Below, one piece after another: positions 8,132 through 16,238 of a stretch of 40,259 bases of DNA. The position numbers and the translations under genes were made by a program. Below the pieces are notes generated by a model. It did no database searches. It was given only the letters and a program-made list of their open reading frames with translations, and was not told the DNA's origin. Every line of letters begins with the position of its first letter. The stretch's first letter is position 1. This DNA comes from a virus: IMG/VR virus record IMGVR_UViG_3300044714_000170, positions 1 through 40,259 of that record; one strand, written 5' to 3'.

Positions 8132-9094
8132 TTAAGCTGCCTCAAGGATTTCCAAGTCAATTAGAGAAGATTTAGAGTGCACTACTTTGTCAATGCACTG
8201 TCCTTGGTAGAAGGAGCAACCTGCCGTGTGTCTCAACATACACGGATCATTATTGTAACCAGGAGGCAGGTAGATAAAGCGAGCTTTACCTCCTGCTTGC
8301 CATACAACCTTGTAAGCTTCTTTTGCTGAAACAAAGCAGTTAGCAATATCATTTCCAAGCAATGAAGCATTTGGAGTGACAGAACCTTGCTCAGAAGCAA
8401 AGAATCTCACGTTATTCGCTCCGCCGATCTCCACGCTTAACGTTTGGGAGATATTCGGATATTGAAATTTCTTGATAAAACCAGTCATGTTGTACAGAAC
8501 TGGAATCATGCGAGTCGTTAACATGCAACCGTATGCATCGCCGATTGGTGATGTGCCGAAACGAAGTTCAGCTTCTAAAATATTTGTTATGTACTCACCA
8601 CTGTTGTTTTGAAGAACAGTGAAAACGTCATCCACATCCGAGATTGTCATCTCACTCGGAATGTCGCCATTAGTTCCGCCAACGCAATTGATAATGGAAG
8701 CAGAGCTTTCCAAATTATCTCTTTGCAGTGCATCCTGGGTCTCACGGAGAGACTGTCCAAGGCGAGCCGCGGCGGAATTTAATACGGGGTCCTCATTGGT
8801 GATCGTAACCTGCCTAGTTAGAACGATATACGTTGCGTAGACACGGACACGGCAATCCACGTCAACGCGGTTAAGCTGCTGAGGTGGTGGGTTGTTTTGG
8901 CCATCATCGAGAGGCACTTCGAACAGATCTAATCTGTCATAGCGTGACTGACGATCAATGAAACCTTGATTGTCTGGCAATTCCACTGGTGTAGCAAACA
9001 ACTGGTGAATCAAGTTGTGCTCTGGCGTTGACAGCAATTTTGCGTTGTACCTCTGTTGAATTTGAGGTGGCAACGATGCAATTGATACTGACAT
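8132..9094 (-). CDS. Major capsid protein, N4-gp56 type
   Basis: The 320-residue product follows the scaffold gene, as capsid proteins do. Its layout (SLPPQIQQRYNAKLLSTPEH, a long central section on repeated contacts, then the segment RFIYLPPGY) fits the N4-gp56 family of HK97-fold capsid proteins. SD is AAGGGA. Family members line the icosahedral head in pentamers and hexamers. Expression should be strong, since the gene is early in its transcription unit with a terminator two genes on. The family call is by eye; its identity as capsid protein is also supported by position. Confidence 0.8.
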   Translation of the reverse strand: MSVSIASLPPQIQQRYNAKLLSTPEHNLIHQLFATPVELPDNQGFIDRQSRYDRLDLFEVPLDDGQNNPPPQQLNRVDVDCRVRVYATYIVLTRQVTITNEDPVLNSAAARLGQSLRETQDALQRDNLESSASIINCVGGTNGDIPSEMTISDVDDVFTVLQNNSGEYITNILEAELRFGTSPIGDAYGCMLTTRMIPVLYNMTGFIKKFQYPNISQTLSVEIGGANNVRFFASEQGSVTPNASLLGNDIANCFVSAKEAYKVVWQAGGKARFIYLPPGYNNDPCMLRHTAGCSFYQGQCIDKVVHSKSSLIDLEILEAA

Positions 9095-9115
9095 AATTTT
9101 TGTTCCCTTGACCTA

Positions 9116-9880
9116 TTAGGTCATTTCGGGAACCGAACTGGCGAGGGCCGCATATCCATGCATTTCACGATAGAGATCTTTCTTCATAGCATCAGTGAGT
9201 TTGAAGGCTTGGGCAATAGGTCGCTTATCGTATGCCATGGGAGACGTCACCGCCTTCTCTGACTTTTCGATAGCCTTGTCTACTTCCTTTTCTCTTCTCG
9301 TCTCTTTTGCCGTCTGAGTAAGCCCCATGGCTTTGATGTATTTGTAGCTTTGCACTCCGATCTTATATGGATCTTTCAAATCCGCGATCGTCGCTGCCAA
9401 TTCTGGTTCCTTTTCTTCCAAAATTGATAAAGTTTCAGGATTGACGATCTCGGAGAAATCTGAATATTGACGATTCAAGCGATCCATGAATTGATCGGAG
9501 TCGCGTTTTTGAAGTGCTTTTTGAACTTCTTGGCGCACGAGTTCTTCGGTGTTTTTCAGCACCTTCTGAGTATTTTTCTCAGCTAGCTTCTTCACCTTAC
9601 CTAAAGGAATGAACTCTTCATCACCGATCTTATCAAACTCATCTACCTCTTGACGCACAGGTTGCTGATTAGCAAGTTGGGCTTGCATAATCTGCATCTG
9701 AGCTTCTCGTAGTTGTTTCAGTTCTCTTTCGAGCTCGGCATTCTTAAGACGCATCGCCTTCAAATGCTGGTTCGTCACCGGCTCTTGAACTTGATTCGTC
9801 TCTTTTACTTCACTGACTTGGGTTTCGACCTGAGGTGCTACCTCTGGTATTTCGCTATTTTGGTTCTCAATCTCAGTCAT
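9116..9880 (-). CDS. Capsid scaffold protein
   Basis: The 254-residue product has an acidic Glu/Gln/Val-rich N-terminus. A long coiled-coil heptad region follows (about residues 35-75, with AELERELKQLREAQMQ), then more charged helices and a short basic end. This composition, and its place directly upstream of the capsid gene, is the standard picture of an internal scaffold that guides prohead assembly and then leaves. SD is AAGAGG. No protease domain is visible, so removal is probably by exit rather than self-cleavage. Confidence 0.75.
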   Translation of the reverse strand: MTEIENQNSEIPEVAPQVETQVSEVKETNQVQEPVTNQHLKAMRLKNAELERELKQLREAQMQIMQAQLANQQPVRQEVDEFDKIGDEEFIPLGKVKKLAEKNTQKVLKNTEELVRQEVQKALQKRDSDQFMDRLNRQYSDFSEIVNPETLSILEEKEPELAATIADLKDPYKIGVQSYKYIKAMGLTQTAKETRREKEVDKAIEKSEKAVTSPMAYDKRPIAQAFKLTDAMKKDLYREMHGYAALASSVPEMT

Positions 9881-9961
9881 GAATTCCTCTTTGTTCGGTG
9901 GTCGGCTAGGCCCACAAGTACGCCGCGACGAAAGGCTGATTCGTCTTTTCTACGCCTTGTA

Positions 9962-9990
9962 TTGACTTTGTTTAATAAAAATAATATAAG
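9962..9990 (+). promoter_or_regulatory. Sigma-70-type promoter
   Basis: TTGACT at 9962-9967 and TATAAG at 9985-9990 are exactly 17 bases apart, close to the bacterial consensus. The start codon of the zinc-finger gene lies 20 bases downstream. This is the best housekeeping promoter I can see in the window. It drives the plus-strand pair at 10010-10866, set between divergent minus-strand blocks. Confidence 0.8.
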
Positions 9991-10009
9991 TCAAATAAAA
10001 GAGATCTAT

Positions 10010-10333
10010 ATGTTCTGCGATAATTGTAAAACTGAAAAATTATTAAGTGATTTTATAAATAATCAAAAATTTTGTTTTCAGTGCACGTATCGCATAAAAA
10101 TAGAAAAATCATGCAAAAAGCGAACCATGAGCAATCCTCGTTGCCGAATATGCGGAAAAGGATTTGGTCAAGAAGAAAATGTTAAAAAACGACAAAGAAG
10201 TGTTTTTTGCTCATTGAAGTGCGCACAAGAAGGTCATAAAAAACAGATAAACAATCACTGGACTAGGAAAATTCGAACCGAAAATTCTATAAAATCAAAG
10301 GGGAAAAATAAATGGAACACCAATCAAATTTAG
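10010..10333 (+). CDS. Small Cys-rich zinc-finger protein (107 aa)
   Basis: The start at 10010 was chosen because it lies just after a strong promoter; the open frame reaches further upstream but would cross that promoter. Two zinc sites are visible: CDNC with CFQC (residues 4-26), and CRIC with FCSLKC (residues 45-70). The rest is Lys/Arg/Asn-rich. It resembles the zinc parts of HNH-type or RNA-binding phage proteins but has no HNH catalytic motif. It overlaps the next gene by 22 bases. Confidence 0.65.
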   Translation: MFCDNCKTEKLLSDFINNQKFCFQCTYRIKIEKSCKKRTMSNPRCRICGKGFGQEENVKKRQRSVFCSLKCAQEGHKKQINNHWTRKIRTENSIKSKGKNKWNTNQI

Positions 10334-10866
10334 ATCCTGGTCGCCAGACTGTTGGAGCTATCTATAGAGAGGCACAGATAAATGGAGAAAAAGGCGTTGT
10401 TATTGGAGATGTCAATCATGAAATTAAAAAGGATTTAGTCAAAGACATTAACGAAGCCATTGAGCAAGGAGAAAAGGAAATGGAAGGGAAGCCTTTTTAT
10501 CTGGCCATCTATGAAAAGTACGACCTAATGCTGAAACGAGGATTAGTAAGAATACGCAAAATCACTAAATACCGTCCCTATCCAGAACAGGACATGATGC
10601 TATTTCACGTCTATCCCGGAGGAACGGTCTATTTCTGCTGGGAATTGCCTCACAGGTCGCAAATGATGAATATATTGATGAATCCTGACCTCTTCGATCC
10701 TGAATATGTTCAAACGATCAAACGATGGGAAAATATACAATTGGAATACTTTGGTTTCAAAAAAGATGAAGAAGGCAATTGGATTGAAAACGAACTGTTC
10801 CGAGGGGATTACCTGTTAGGCTCCCCTCAACAAGAGAAGCCCGCTTCTAAACTACTCTTGGCCTAA
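10312..10866 (+). CDS. Conserved phage protein of unknown function (184 aa)
   Basis: The product starts MEHQSNLDPGRQTVGAIYRE and has a central block with PFYLAIYEKYDLMLKRGLVR followed by a Trp/His/Met-rich segment. I recognise the general pattern as a protein often found near structural genes of related phages, but no function is known to me. SD GGGG lies nine bases before the ATG. Its 3' end overlaps a minus-strand gene by 15 bases. Both plus-strand genes here probably share the promoter at 9962. Confidence 0.65.
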   Translation: MEHQSNLDPGRQTVGAIYREAQINGEKGVVIGDVNHEIKKDLVKDINEAIEQGEKEMEGKPFYLAIYEKYDLMLKRGLVRIRKITKYRPYPEQDMMLFHVYPGGTVYFCWELPHRSQMMNILMNPDLFDPEYVQTIKRWENIQLEYFGFKKDEEGNWIENELFRGDYLLGSPQQEKPASKLLLA

Positions 10867-11181
10867 CCAGCCACCCCAGCGTTTGAGATATACCATGACC
10901 TCGTATGTCTGGTCCAAGCCAAGTTCTTCGCACCAGGCAGCATCTTTGATGATTGCCTCATGCTCAGCCCTCCCTCGAATATTTATCCACTTTCGATCTG
11001 GCAGGTGTTCGGGAACATCTATTCCTCCAAATGGATCTTTCTCTATCATATCCCTCCTGACTAAGTTTAAATGCGTGTAATGGTCTTTAAAATGGCAAGG
11101 ACACTCTGGGCCGCAAGTGCTTGCCAGGACGTATGTAGATCGGGGAGTCCATGAACTCCCCAGGGTATCCTTATCCTTCAT
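10852..11181 (-). CDS. Hypothetical protein, third gene of the partition operon (109 aa)
   Basis: The N-terminus holds a Cys/His cluster (CGPECPCHFKDHYTH, about residues 23-37) that could bind metal. The C-terminus is Trp/Glu-rich. It overlaps the RHH gene by 11 bases and is read in the same direction, so it is probably co-transcribed with the partition pair. A role in plasmid maintenance is possible, but nothing in the sequence proves it. Its 3' end overlaps the convergent plus-strand gene. Confidence 0.5.
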   Translation of the reverse strand: MKDKDTLGSSWTPRSTYVLASTCGPECPCHFKDHYTHLNLVRRDMIEKDPFGGIDVPEHLPDRKWINIRGRAEHEAIIKDAAWCEELGLDQTYEVMVYLKRWGGWLGQE

Positions 11182-11395
11182 AAAAACTTTCTAACTCTTC
11201 ATTGATAACTTCTAAGATCCAATGCGTTCTACTTATCCAAGGATTATCTTCGAGCAACATATCTATGCGATTTAACATGCTCGTAGGGATTCTGATTAAA
11301 ATATTTTTGAATCCCGTCTCTTCAATTGCCTTAACTTCGGCTCCCTTGTCAATAAATTTATCGATTGAAGGGACTGATTTTTTCTTGACTGTCAT
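11171..11395 (-). CDS. Ribbon-helix-helix partition protein, ParG-like
   Basis: The 74-residue product has a flexible basic N-terminus (MTVKKKSVPSID). A short beta strand follows (NILIRIPTSM, about residues 30-39) and then two helices, the plan of a ribbon-helix-helix dimer. It follows the ParA gene by 25 bases. In type Ib systems such as ParF-ParG of plasmid TP228, a 76-residue RHH protein binds the centromere and represses the operon, while its N-terminal tail stimulates ParF. Size, gene order and composition all agree. The SD region contains CATATAGGA, also found before parA. Confidence 0.75.
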   Translation of the reverse strand: MTVKKKSVPSIDKFIDKGAEVKAIEETGFKNILIRIPTSMLNRIDMLLEDNPWISRTHWILEVINEELESFYEG

Positions 11396-11420
11396 ATGAA
11401 TCCTATATGTTTTGTATATA

Positions 11421-12056
11421 TCAACTGTATATTAAATCGTAAAGAGTTTGCATTTCCTGACATGCTTTTTTGTCTGGAAAAGACATTTCACACACGGCAA
11501 GTCCTTCGGCAGCTGCATTTCTGAATGCCTTCCGATTTCCAATCATGCACTCTAAAGTCTGAATGTCGGTAAATTCTCTTAGGATCTCCAGAGCCTCTTT
11601 ATTATCTTTCCCCATGGAATCGGCTTGGCTTACTACCGCATAAACTTTAAGCCTAGGATTAACACATTCTGATAGGATTCCTTTGATAGGAACCATGGTC
11701 CAGATGTCTATTGAACTGGGTTTAAAGGGGAGGATAAGCTTGTCGGCGATGCATAAGGCTGAACGCTGGGAAGTCGTGTCCCTACCACCGGTATCAACGA
11801 TAATGTCTTCGTAGTCTTCTTTAAATCTGTTCAAATTTGAATGGATTGCTTTTCCCGACATACAGACGGTCGAAAAGTTTCCGTGCATAAAATTCAGATC
11901 GTGGGCATCTCTTTGCTGAGACCAGTCCCAAGCACTTTTCTGCTCATCCGCATCAACTAGCAAAACCTTGTGGCTTTTGGATCGCATGACGGCTAAGTTG
12001 GTTGCGATCGTCGTCTTTCCACTGCCCCCCTTGATGCCACCGACTACAATAATCAT
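11421..12056 (-). CDS. parA: ParA-family partition ATPase (type Ib, ParF-like)
   Basis: The deviant Walker A motif KGGSGKTT is at residues 9-16, Walker A' (LLVDADEQ) at 32-39, and a Walker B-like IIVDTGG at 85-91. At 211 residues it lacks the N-terminal DNA-binding domain of larger ParA proteins and so matches the short type Ib group. These ATPases bind nucleoid DNA and move plasmid copies to both daughter cells. The next gene is a small RHH protein, the expected partner. An inverted repeat overlaps the SD, suggesting autoregulation. In a phage genome this indicates a plasmid-like prophage stage. Confidence 0.88.
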   Translation of the reverse strand: MIIVVGGIKGGSGKTTIATNLAVMRSKSHKVLLVDADEQKSAWDWSQQRDAHDLNFMHGNFSTVCMSGKAIHSNLNRFKEDYEDIIVDTGGRDTTSQRSALCIADKLILPFKPSSIDIWTMVPIKGILSECVNPRLKVYAVVSQADSMGKDNKEALEILREFTDIQTLECMIGNRKAFRNAAAEGLAVCEMSFPDKKACQEMQTLYDLIYS

Positions 12057-12062
12057 ATATCT

Positions 12063-12103
12063 CCTATATGGTTGTTATATACGAATCATATAACATACAT
12101 AGG
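12063..12103. promoter_or_regulatory. Inverted repeat before parA: operator or centromere candidate
   Basis: TGTTATAT (12073-12080) and ATATAACA (12088-12095) are perfect 8-bp arms around 7 bases. CCTAT and ATAGG extend the symmetry outward to 12063-12103. The left part overlaps the parA SD. Type Ib systems keep their centromere and operator just upstream of the ATPase gene. Further AT-rich repeats (TATAT clusters) continue to about 12156. Confidence 0.6.
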
Positions 12104-12179
12104 AAGAAAATATACATCAAATATATTCTAGGAAAATAGAAAAAATGATATATTAAATTTTTCAAAATCCAGGTTTCAA

Positions 12180-12785
12180 ATGATTTTTAAAGAAAAAAAA
12201 ACTCGATTCGATAGAGTCTCCCATTCCTCAAGAAAAATTTCTTGGGATGAAAAAGAATATGAATCATTTCATAAAAATTACCTTGGAATCGCTATATATT
12301 TCGCAACGAACAAATCAATTAGATTCAAAATAAAAGATAGGAATTTGAATGAATCATCTGCCATGGAAGCGATGTTTGAAAGTTTTTGTGAATTAACTAA
12401 TTATAACAAAACATCAAAAGAAAACGACATTCTTATAAGAAATATAATAAAAAGAAATTGCAATAGATGTGTCATGCACCAGTTGATTTATTTTGGTTAT
12501 ATAAAAAATAAGGGAACTATATTTTTCCCAACAGAATTTGTTAAATGGGAAGAATTTTTTATAGATCGCTCTTCTTGCAACAGCTCAAAAATAAGCAAAA
12601 AAGAAATAGAAGATTCACTAGATGAACACGCATTCAGTAGAATCGAAAAATCAGTGATACTTGAATTTTTAGAAGGATTATATCAAAGAGAGATTGCACA
12701 AAAAATAGGAGTAAGTCAACCTTTTGTACATAAAATATTGAACAGAATTTTTAAAAAATTAAACATAGATCAAAAGAAGGACTAA
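12180..12785 (+). CDS. Sigma-70 region 4-like regulator (201 aa)
   Basis: The C-terminal 45 residues form a sigma region 4 type helix-turn-helix: a Glu-Lys-Ser helix, then LYQREIAQKIGVSQPFVHKI, then a final basic helix. The upstream part is Lys/Asn-rich with no clear region 2, so it may be a divergent sigma factor or a stand-alone regulator. It diverges from parA with 123 bases between. The SD is weak. A protein of this kind could redirect host polymerase to late virion promoters. It is very AT-rich compared with the virion genes, suggesting separate acquisition. Confidence 0.6.
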   Translation: MIFKEKKTRFDRVSHSSRKISWDEKEYESFHKNYLGIAIYFATNKSIRFKIKDRNLNESSAMEAMFESFCELTNYNKTSKENDILIRNIIKRNCNRCVMHQLIYFGYIKNKGTIFFPTEFVKWEEFFIDRSSCNSSKISKKEIEDSLDEHAFSRIEKSVILEFLEGLYQREIAQKIGVSQPFVHKILNRIFKKLNIDQKKD

Positions 12786-12793
12786 CATACTAT

Positions 12794-12828
12794 AAAAAAA
12801 GGGGGTGAAGACGGCGAAATCTTACCCC
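12794..12828 (-). terminator. Intrinsic terminator after the portal operon
   Basis: On the minus strand GGGGT-AAGA and TCTT-C-ACCCC pair around a short loop, with one bulged base, and are followed by CTTTTTTT. It lies 21 bases beyond the stop of the 59-residue gene and closes the unit that includes portal. It also separates it from the divergent sigma-like gene's 3' end. Confidence 0.8.
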
Positions 12829-12848
12829 AAAGGAGGGAAATAATGCGG

Positions 12849-13028
12849 TTACTTTTTTGGAGTATGCAACGTCAGCGTCATCTTTTCCTGACGCATCCTG
12901 TTGTTTTCCAAATCGCGCATAGTATGCTCCGGCTCTCTTCGTAGTTGCTCAGAATACTGCTCATCCATACGAATCGGACCCTTTTGAACCTCTACCGCAT
13001 GAGGCTTAGAATGTTCTCGTTTAGACAT
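12849..13028 (-). CDS. Small charged protein (59 aa), unknown
   Basis: The product starts MSKREHSKPHAVEVQKGP and is mostly Glu, Arg, Met and Gln, probably one helix. SD is GAGAG. It is the last gene before the terminator, in line with portal and another small gene. Short charged genes next to portal are common in phages but differ widely. No function is recognised. Confidence 0.6.
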   Translation of the reverse strand: MSKREHSKPHAVEVQKGPIRMDEQYSEQLRREPEHTMRDLENNRMRQEKMTLTLHTPKK

Positions 13029-13040
13029 TTTTTTCTCTCA

Positions 13041-13238
13041 TTAAGAATAGCGGCCTTTATAAGCCTGCTTATTGAGATCTTTCGACATGCCAGCTTGACG
13101 CCCGTCTTGTCTTTCGATGTATTCATCGGTTTTGCTGAATCCACGTTCTGCAAAATCTTTCTCTGGCTTTTGGTAGCTTTCAACCGTGGGAGACATATTC
13201 CCTTGATCGTAGCCTCTTTTTGACATTTGCTCTTTCAT
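13041..13238 (-). CDS. Small Gly/Lys-rich protein (65 aa), unknown
   Basis: The product (MKEQMSKRGYDQGNMSPTVE at the N-terminus) is highly hydrophilic and looks disordered. SD AAGG lies 6 bases before the ATG. It falls between portal and the 59-residue gene. An overlapping frame at 12992-13183 was judged a shadow because it lacks an SD. Function unknown; possibly a minor virion or DNA-associated peptide. Confidence 0.6.
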   Translation of the reverse strand: MKEQMSKRGYDQGNMSPTVESYQKPEKDFAERGFSKTDEYIERQDGRQAGMSKDLNKQAYKGRYS

Positions 13239-13280
13239 AAAAACACCTTGTTTAAATGCGTTTATTTACAATTTTCATTG

Positions 13281-15296
13281 TCATGCAACATTTTGTTTAG
13301 TAGCAACAACTTCTTTTTCAGGATTAGCCGCAGGGCTTAAAGCATTGAGAATTTCGACCTGCTGCATCAAGTGGTCTAGATCCATGCCTTGGAGTTCTTT
13401 TAACGCTTTAACGATGTTCAGAAGGCTCGCAGTATCCTCTTGATGAGCTCTGCGCAACTTGTCTTGAGCAACGGCGGAATCCGTCTGGATTTTAGCGACG
13501 CGCTCTTGAGCTAGACCTTCCTGACTATGGGCGTAAGCTACTTTAGTCATGTTATCGATCTGAACCTGCTGCATCTGCAATTCTTCCATTTTCTGCTGCT
13601 GTTCCTGCATCGCCTTCTGTTTAGCCATGACTTTTTCAACGATGCGATCTTTGTTTTGTAATGTCATGCACTCGAGGACTTCATCCGGTGGGATCAAGTC
13701 TGGATAGAGTTGCTGAGCATGTAAAATCTGAGCTAACTCTAATTGTTGCTGACTTTCTGTAAGAGCCGCTTGAACGACTTTGCAACCGTACTTAAAGAAT
13801 ATCTTACTATCAAACTCAGCTGTAGGCTCTTCACCAATAACTTGTCGTACTTTTCCATATGTCCAGTTTTTCTGTATGTACTCCACTTCGATATCAGAGC
13901 AAAGCCTTTGCGACTCGTCAGCCTGATCGAATAGCCTTTGCAGGTTTCTCGCCGTTGCAGCTTGGCGCATCATTGTGATAATGCCAGCCTTGTCATCGAT
14001 GTCCATGCCCATGGCATTCGGATCGATACCGGCAATGTTGAAGAAGATGCCCTTGAGCATCTCTTCCATCTGGAGCATAACCGGAGAAGGCGGAACAATG
14101 GGCATCGCCTGAACGTCATCCATTTGGAAGTCTGGATCAATGGATAAGACCCGACCATGCCCAGAATTCAATGCGTCTTCTGGAGTAACGAGAGCGCCTT
14201 TCTTAACTTTTAATCCCTGCTGCTGAGCATCGAGGATTTCCAAATTCGACACTTTCAGGCGATTTAGGAGGTATTGACAGTCTCGAAGCATAGTCATAGG
14301 ACTGTTAAATTTGTAGGCATAGTACGGCGTGTCTGCTGTGAAGAAGGCCAGCATCGGGACCACGGGGTATCTGTCCATGCCGTAGGGATTGGGTTCATCT
14401 ACGATTACCCTGTCGTTAAGGATGATGCTTCTGCGGACCGTAGGCACTTGTTTTTTGATCGTAGCCAGTTTGCCCCTGAAGGCCATGAGGATCTCTTTGA
14501 GCTGCTCTTTCGTCCCTTGAAACTCTTGGCATTCTTCGGTCTTTTTATCCACGAGGAACGTAGCTTCTCGGCTAGTTAGATACCAATATTCATCGAACGC
14601 AATGAGGTTAGGGAATTGGATTTGGTAGACTTCTGGCATGTAATAAAATTTATCATCTCTATAAGTTCCCTTTGGAAGTGATAGGATTTCATCTCCAAAC
14701 TGGGGGTACATGAGAGCCGCTTCTTGAGCATCGAAAAAGGTGCGGACCCACCAGAATCTAGCGTCGCTCATGTCATGCTTGCGGAAGTAGGGATCGAATA
14801 GGCATGACTTCATGTCTACATAGCGCCATTTTGGATCTGGGCTTATGGGATCCTTAGTCGAATCTCCATACATGTACATGAATCCTAATCCCTGAATAAC
14901 TGCTCCAAGCTGAAATGCGTCACTAAAAGTGGTATGAAATCCCTCTTTATGATTGTGATATAGGCATTTCGTAAACTGATCAGCTGTCTTTTGCAATCCA
15001 TTACGAACGGGAATGACTGCAGAGCTCTTTCTTGTCTGTCTTTGCTGACCTGAGATCGCTTCTGATATGGGATTCATGATATTGAAGTTCCATATCTTGC
15101 GCCTGTAAGTCGCGACACCTGGGAAGATTAGGCCCCAGACCTCTTGATCGTTAATAGTAAAACGTTGATTTAGATCTGCTTGATACCACTGAGTTTGCAA
15201 GATGTTAATGCTGTCAGAGTAGTTTTTCTCCATGCCTTGGCGAAGAGAGACATTCAAAGAATCTTCTGGCCAAAAAATCGGATCATTATTTCGCAT
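13281..15296 (-). CDS. Portal protein, podovirus (P22-like) type
   Basis: This 671-residue protein should form the 12-mer ring at one head vertex through which DNA enters and leaves. The N-terminal half has the sequence style of P22-like portals (WYQADLNQRFTINDQEVWG, then NIMNPISEAISGQQRQTRKS, about residues 35-90), and the central crown follows. The last 120 residues are Gln-rich helices (repeated QQQ and EEQ), which suits a C-terminal barrel extending into the head. It lies downstream of the terminase and small genes. The length agrees with P22-type portals, usually 600-750 residues. Confidence 0.85.
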   Translation of the reverse strand: MRNNDPIFWPEDSLNVSLRQGMEKNYSDSINILQTQWYQADLNQRFTINDQEVWGLIFPGVATYRRKIWNFNIMNPISEAISGQQRQTRKSSAVIPVRNGLQKTADQFTKCLYHNHKEGFHTTFSDAFQLGAVIQGLGFMYMYGDSTKDPISPDPKWRYVDMKSCLFDPYFRKHDMSDARFWWVRTFFDAQEAALMYPQFGDEILSLPKGTYRDDKFYYMPEVYQIQFPNLIAFDEYWYLTSREATFLVDKKTEECQEFQGTKEQLKEILMAFRGKLATIKKQVPTVRRSIILNDRVIVDEPNPYGMDRYPVVPMLAFFTADTPYYAYKFNSPMTMLRDCQYLLNRLKVSNLEILDAQQQGLKVKKGALVTPEDALNSGHGRVLSIDPDFQMDDVQAMPIVPPSPVMLQMEEMLKGIFFNIAGIDPNAMGMDIDDKAGIITMMRQAATARNLQRLFDQADESQRLCSDIEVEYIQKNWTYGKVRQVIGEEPTAEFDSKIFFKYGCKVVQAALTESQQQLELAQILHAQQLYPDLIPPDEVLECMTLQNKDRIVEKVMAKQKAMQEQQQKMEELQMQQVQIDNMTKVAYAHSQEGLAQERVAKIQTDSAVAQDKLRRAHQEDTASLLNIVKALKELQGMDLDHLMQQVEILNALSPAANPEKEVVATKQNVA

Positions 15297-15364
15297 CTTT
15301 CACCATAGATATTTAATAACTTTATCGTGTAAGATAAAATTTATTATAAGCAAGGAACTAAATC

Positions 15365-15631
15365 ATGCATGTACCTCAAATTCCACAAGATGACTTAATC
15401 GATGTTATGGAAATGACAAACAAGATAGAGGAATACATTTCATTAGTTTTGAAAGAGAATGACCAATTATTGGCCATATCTGCATTAATAGGAGCAAGTA
15501 TAAATAGTTTAATAGAAAATTGTAAAACTTATGAAGAACTTATATTATATAGAACTATTTTTTTTCAAATATTAGATAATTGTATAATAAATATTAAGAA
15601 TCAGAATTGGAAAAAACCGCCTTATTTTTGA
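15365..15631 (+). CDS. Hypothetical helical protein (88 aa)
   Basis: The product is mostly helical with many Ile, Leu and Glu residues and no motif I recognise. SD AAGGA sits 8 bases before the ATG, which supports the start. It is a plus-strand gene inside a long minus-strand block and overlaps the convergent coiled-coil gene by 38 bases. AT-rich bases before it could hold a promoter. It looks like a single-gene insertion (moron). Confidence 0.55.
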   Translation: MHVPQIPQDDLIDVMEMTNKIEEYISLVLKENDQLLAISALIGASINSLIENCKTYEELILYRTIFFQILDNCIINIKNQNWKKPPYF

Positions 15632-16238
15632 CTTTTTTGCATGGTTTACGAGATTTTTTCTCATTTGGTTCACAAATCGCCTTGTAAATGGCATCCAATT
15701 TAAAATATCCCCTTTCTTGAAGTTCGTCTCCAGCCTTGATGAAGGATAGCATAGAGCGATGAATTTTTTGGGAAATATCAGACACCTTTTTCATCTCTTT
15801 AACATCTTCGTCAAGTTGTTTCCTTTCAGCAATTGCACTTCTAGCTATAGAGACACAACCTTTGAACTCGTTAATCATTGAGTTTAACTTATCGACGTTC
15901 TTCATGTAGTCTTCGAACTTATCAAGAGTCTTTTCAGCCAAAAGAACAGCTTTTTGCCTATCTGTATCCTTAATCAAGGAATCCAATTTATCATGGATTT
16001 TATTGATAGGATTGAAATAATCTTCAGAAAAAAATTCCTCTTCCAAGCATTGTTTAATATCTTCACGTATTTCGCAAACATGTGATTTTTCCTCGATTTT
16101 CCCTCGAATACTCTCGAATGAATGGTCAATCTTAACAAGCCTGTGAGAATGCGACGCAATAGTTTCATCAATTCTAACTAAACGATCCGTAAGTCCACTC
16201 ATCCACTCTTTCATTTCAGCAATATCATTCCAAAACAT
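15594..16238 (-). CDS. Coiled-coil protein (214 aa), unknown
   Basis: The ATG at 16238 was chosen because GGAG lies 5 bases before it; the longer frame would start at a GTG without such a site. Nearly the whole protein shows heptad patterns of Leu, Ile and Val among Glu and Lys, then a very basic C-terminus (KKSRKPCKKVKNKAV). It should be a rod-like dimer or trimer. It lies between the small-gene cluster and portal. The function is unknown. Confidence 0.6.
   Translation of the reverse strand: MFWNDIAEMKEWMSGLTDRLVRIDETIASHSHRLVKIDHSFESIRGKIEEKSHVCEIREDIKQCLEEEFFSEDYFNPINKIHDKLDSLIKDTDRQKAVLLAEKTLDKFEDYMKNVDKLNSMINEFKGCVSIARSAIAERKQLDEDVKEMKKVSDISQKIHRSMLSFIKAGDELQERGYFKLDAIYKAICEPNEKKSRKPCKKVKNKAVFSNSDS

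Noticed and set aside
9713-10009. N-terminal extension of the zinc-finger gene at 10010
   Set aside because: It overlaps scaffold coding sequence and a near-perfect promoter. Zinc motifs begin only after 10010.
12992-13183. A 63-codon minus frame overlapping the 65- and 59-residue genes
   Set aside because: It lacks an SD and overlaps two frames that both have one and lie end to end.
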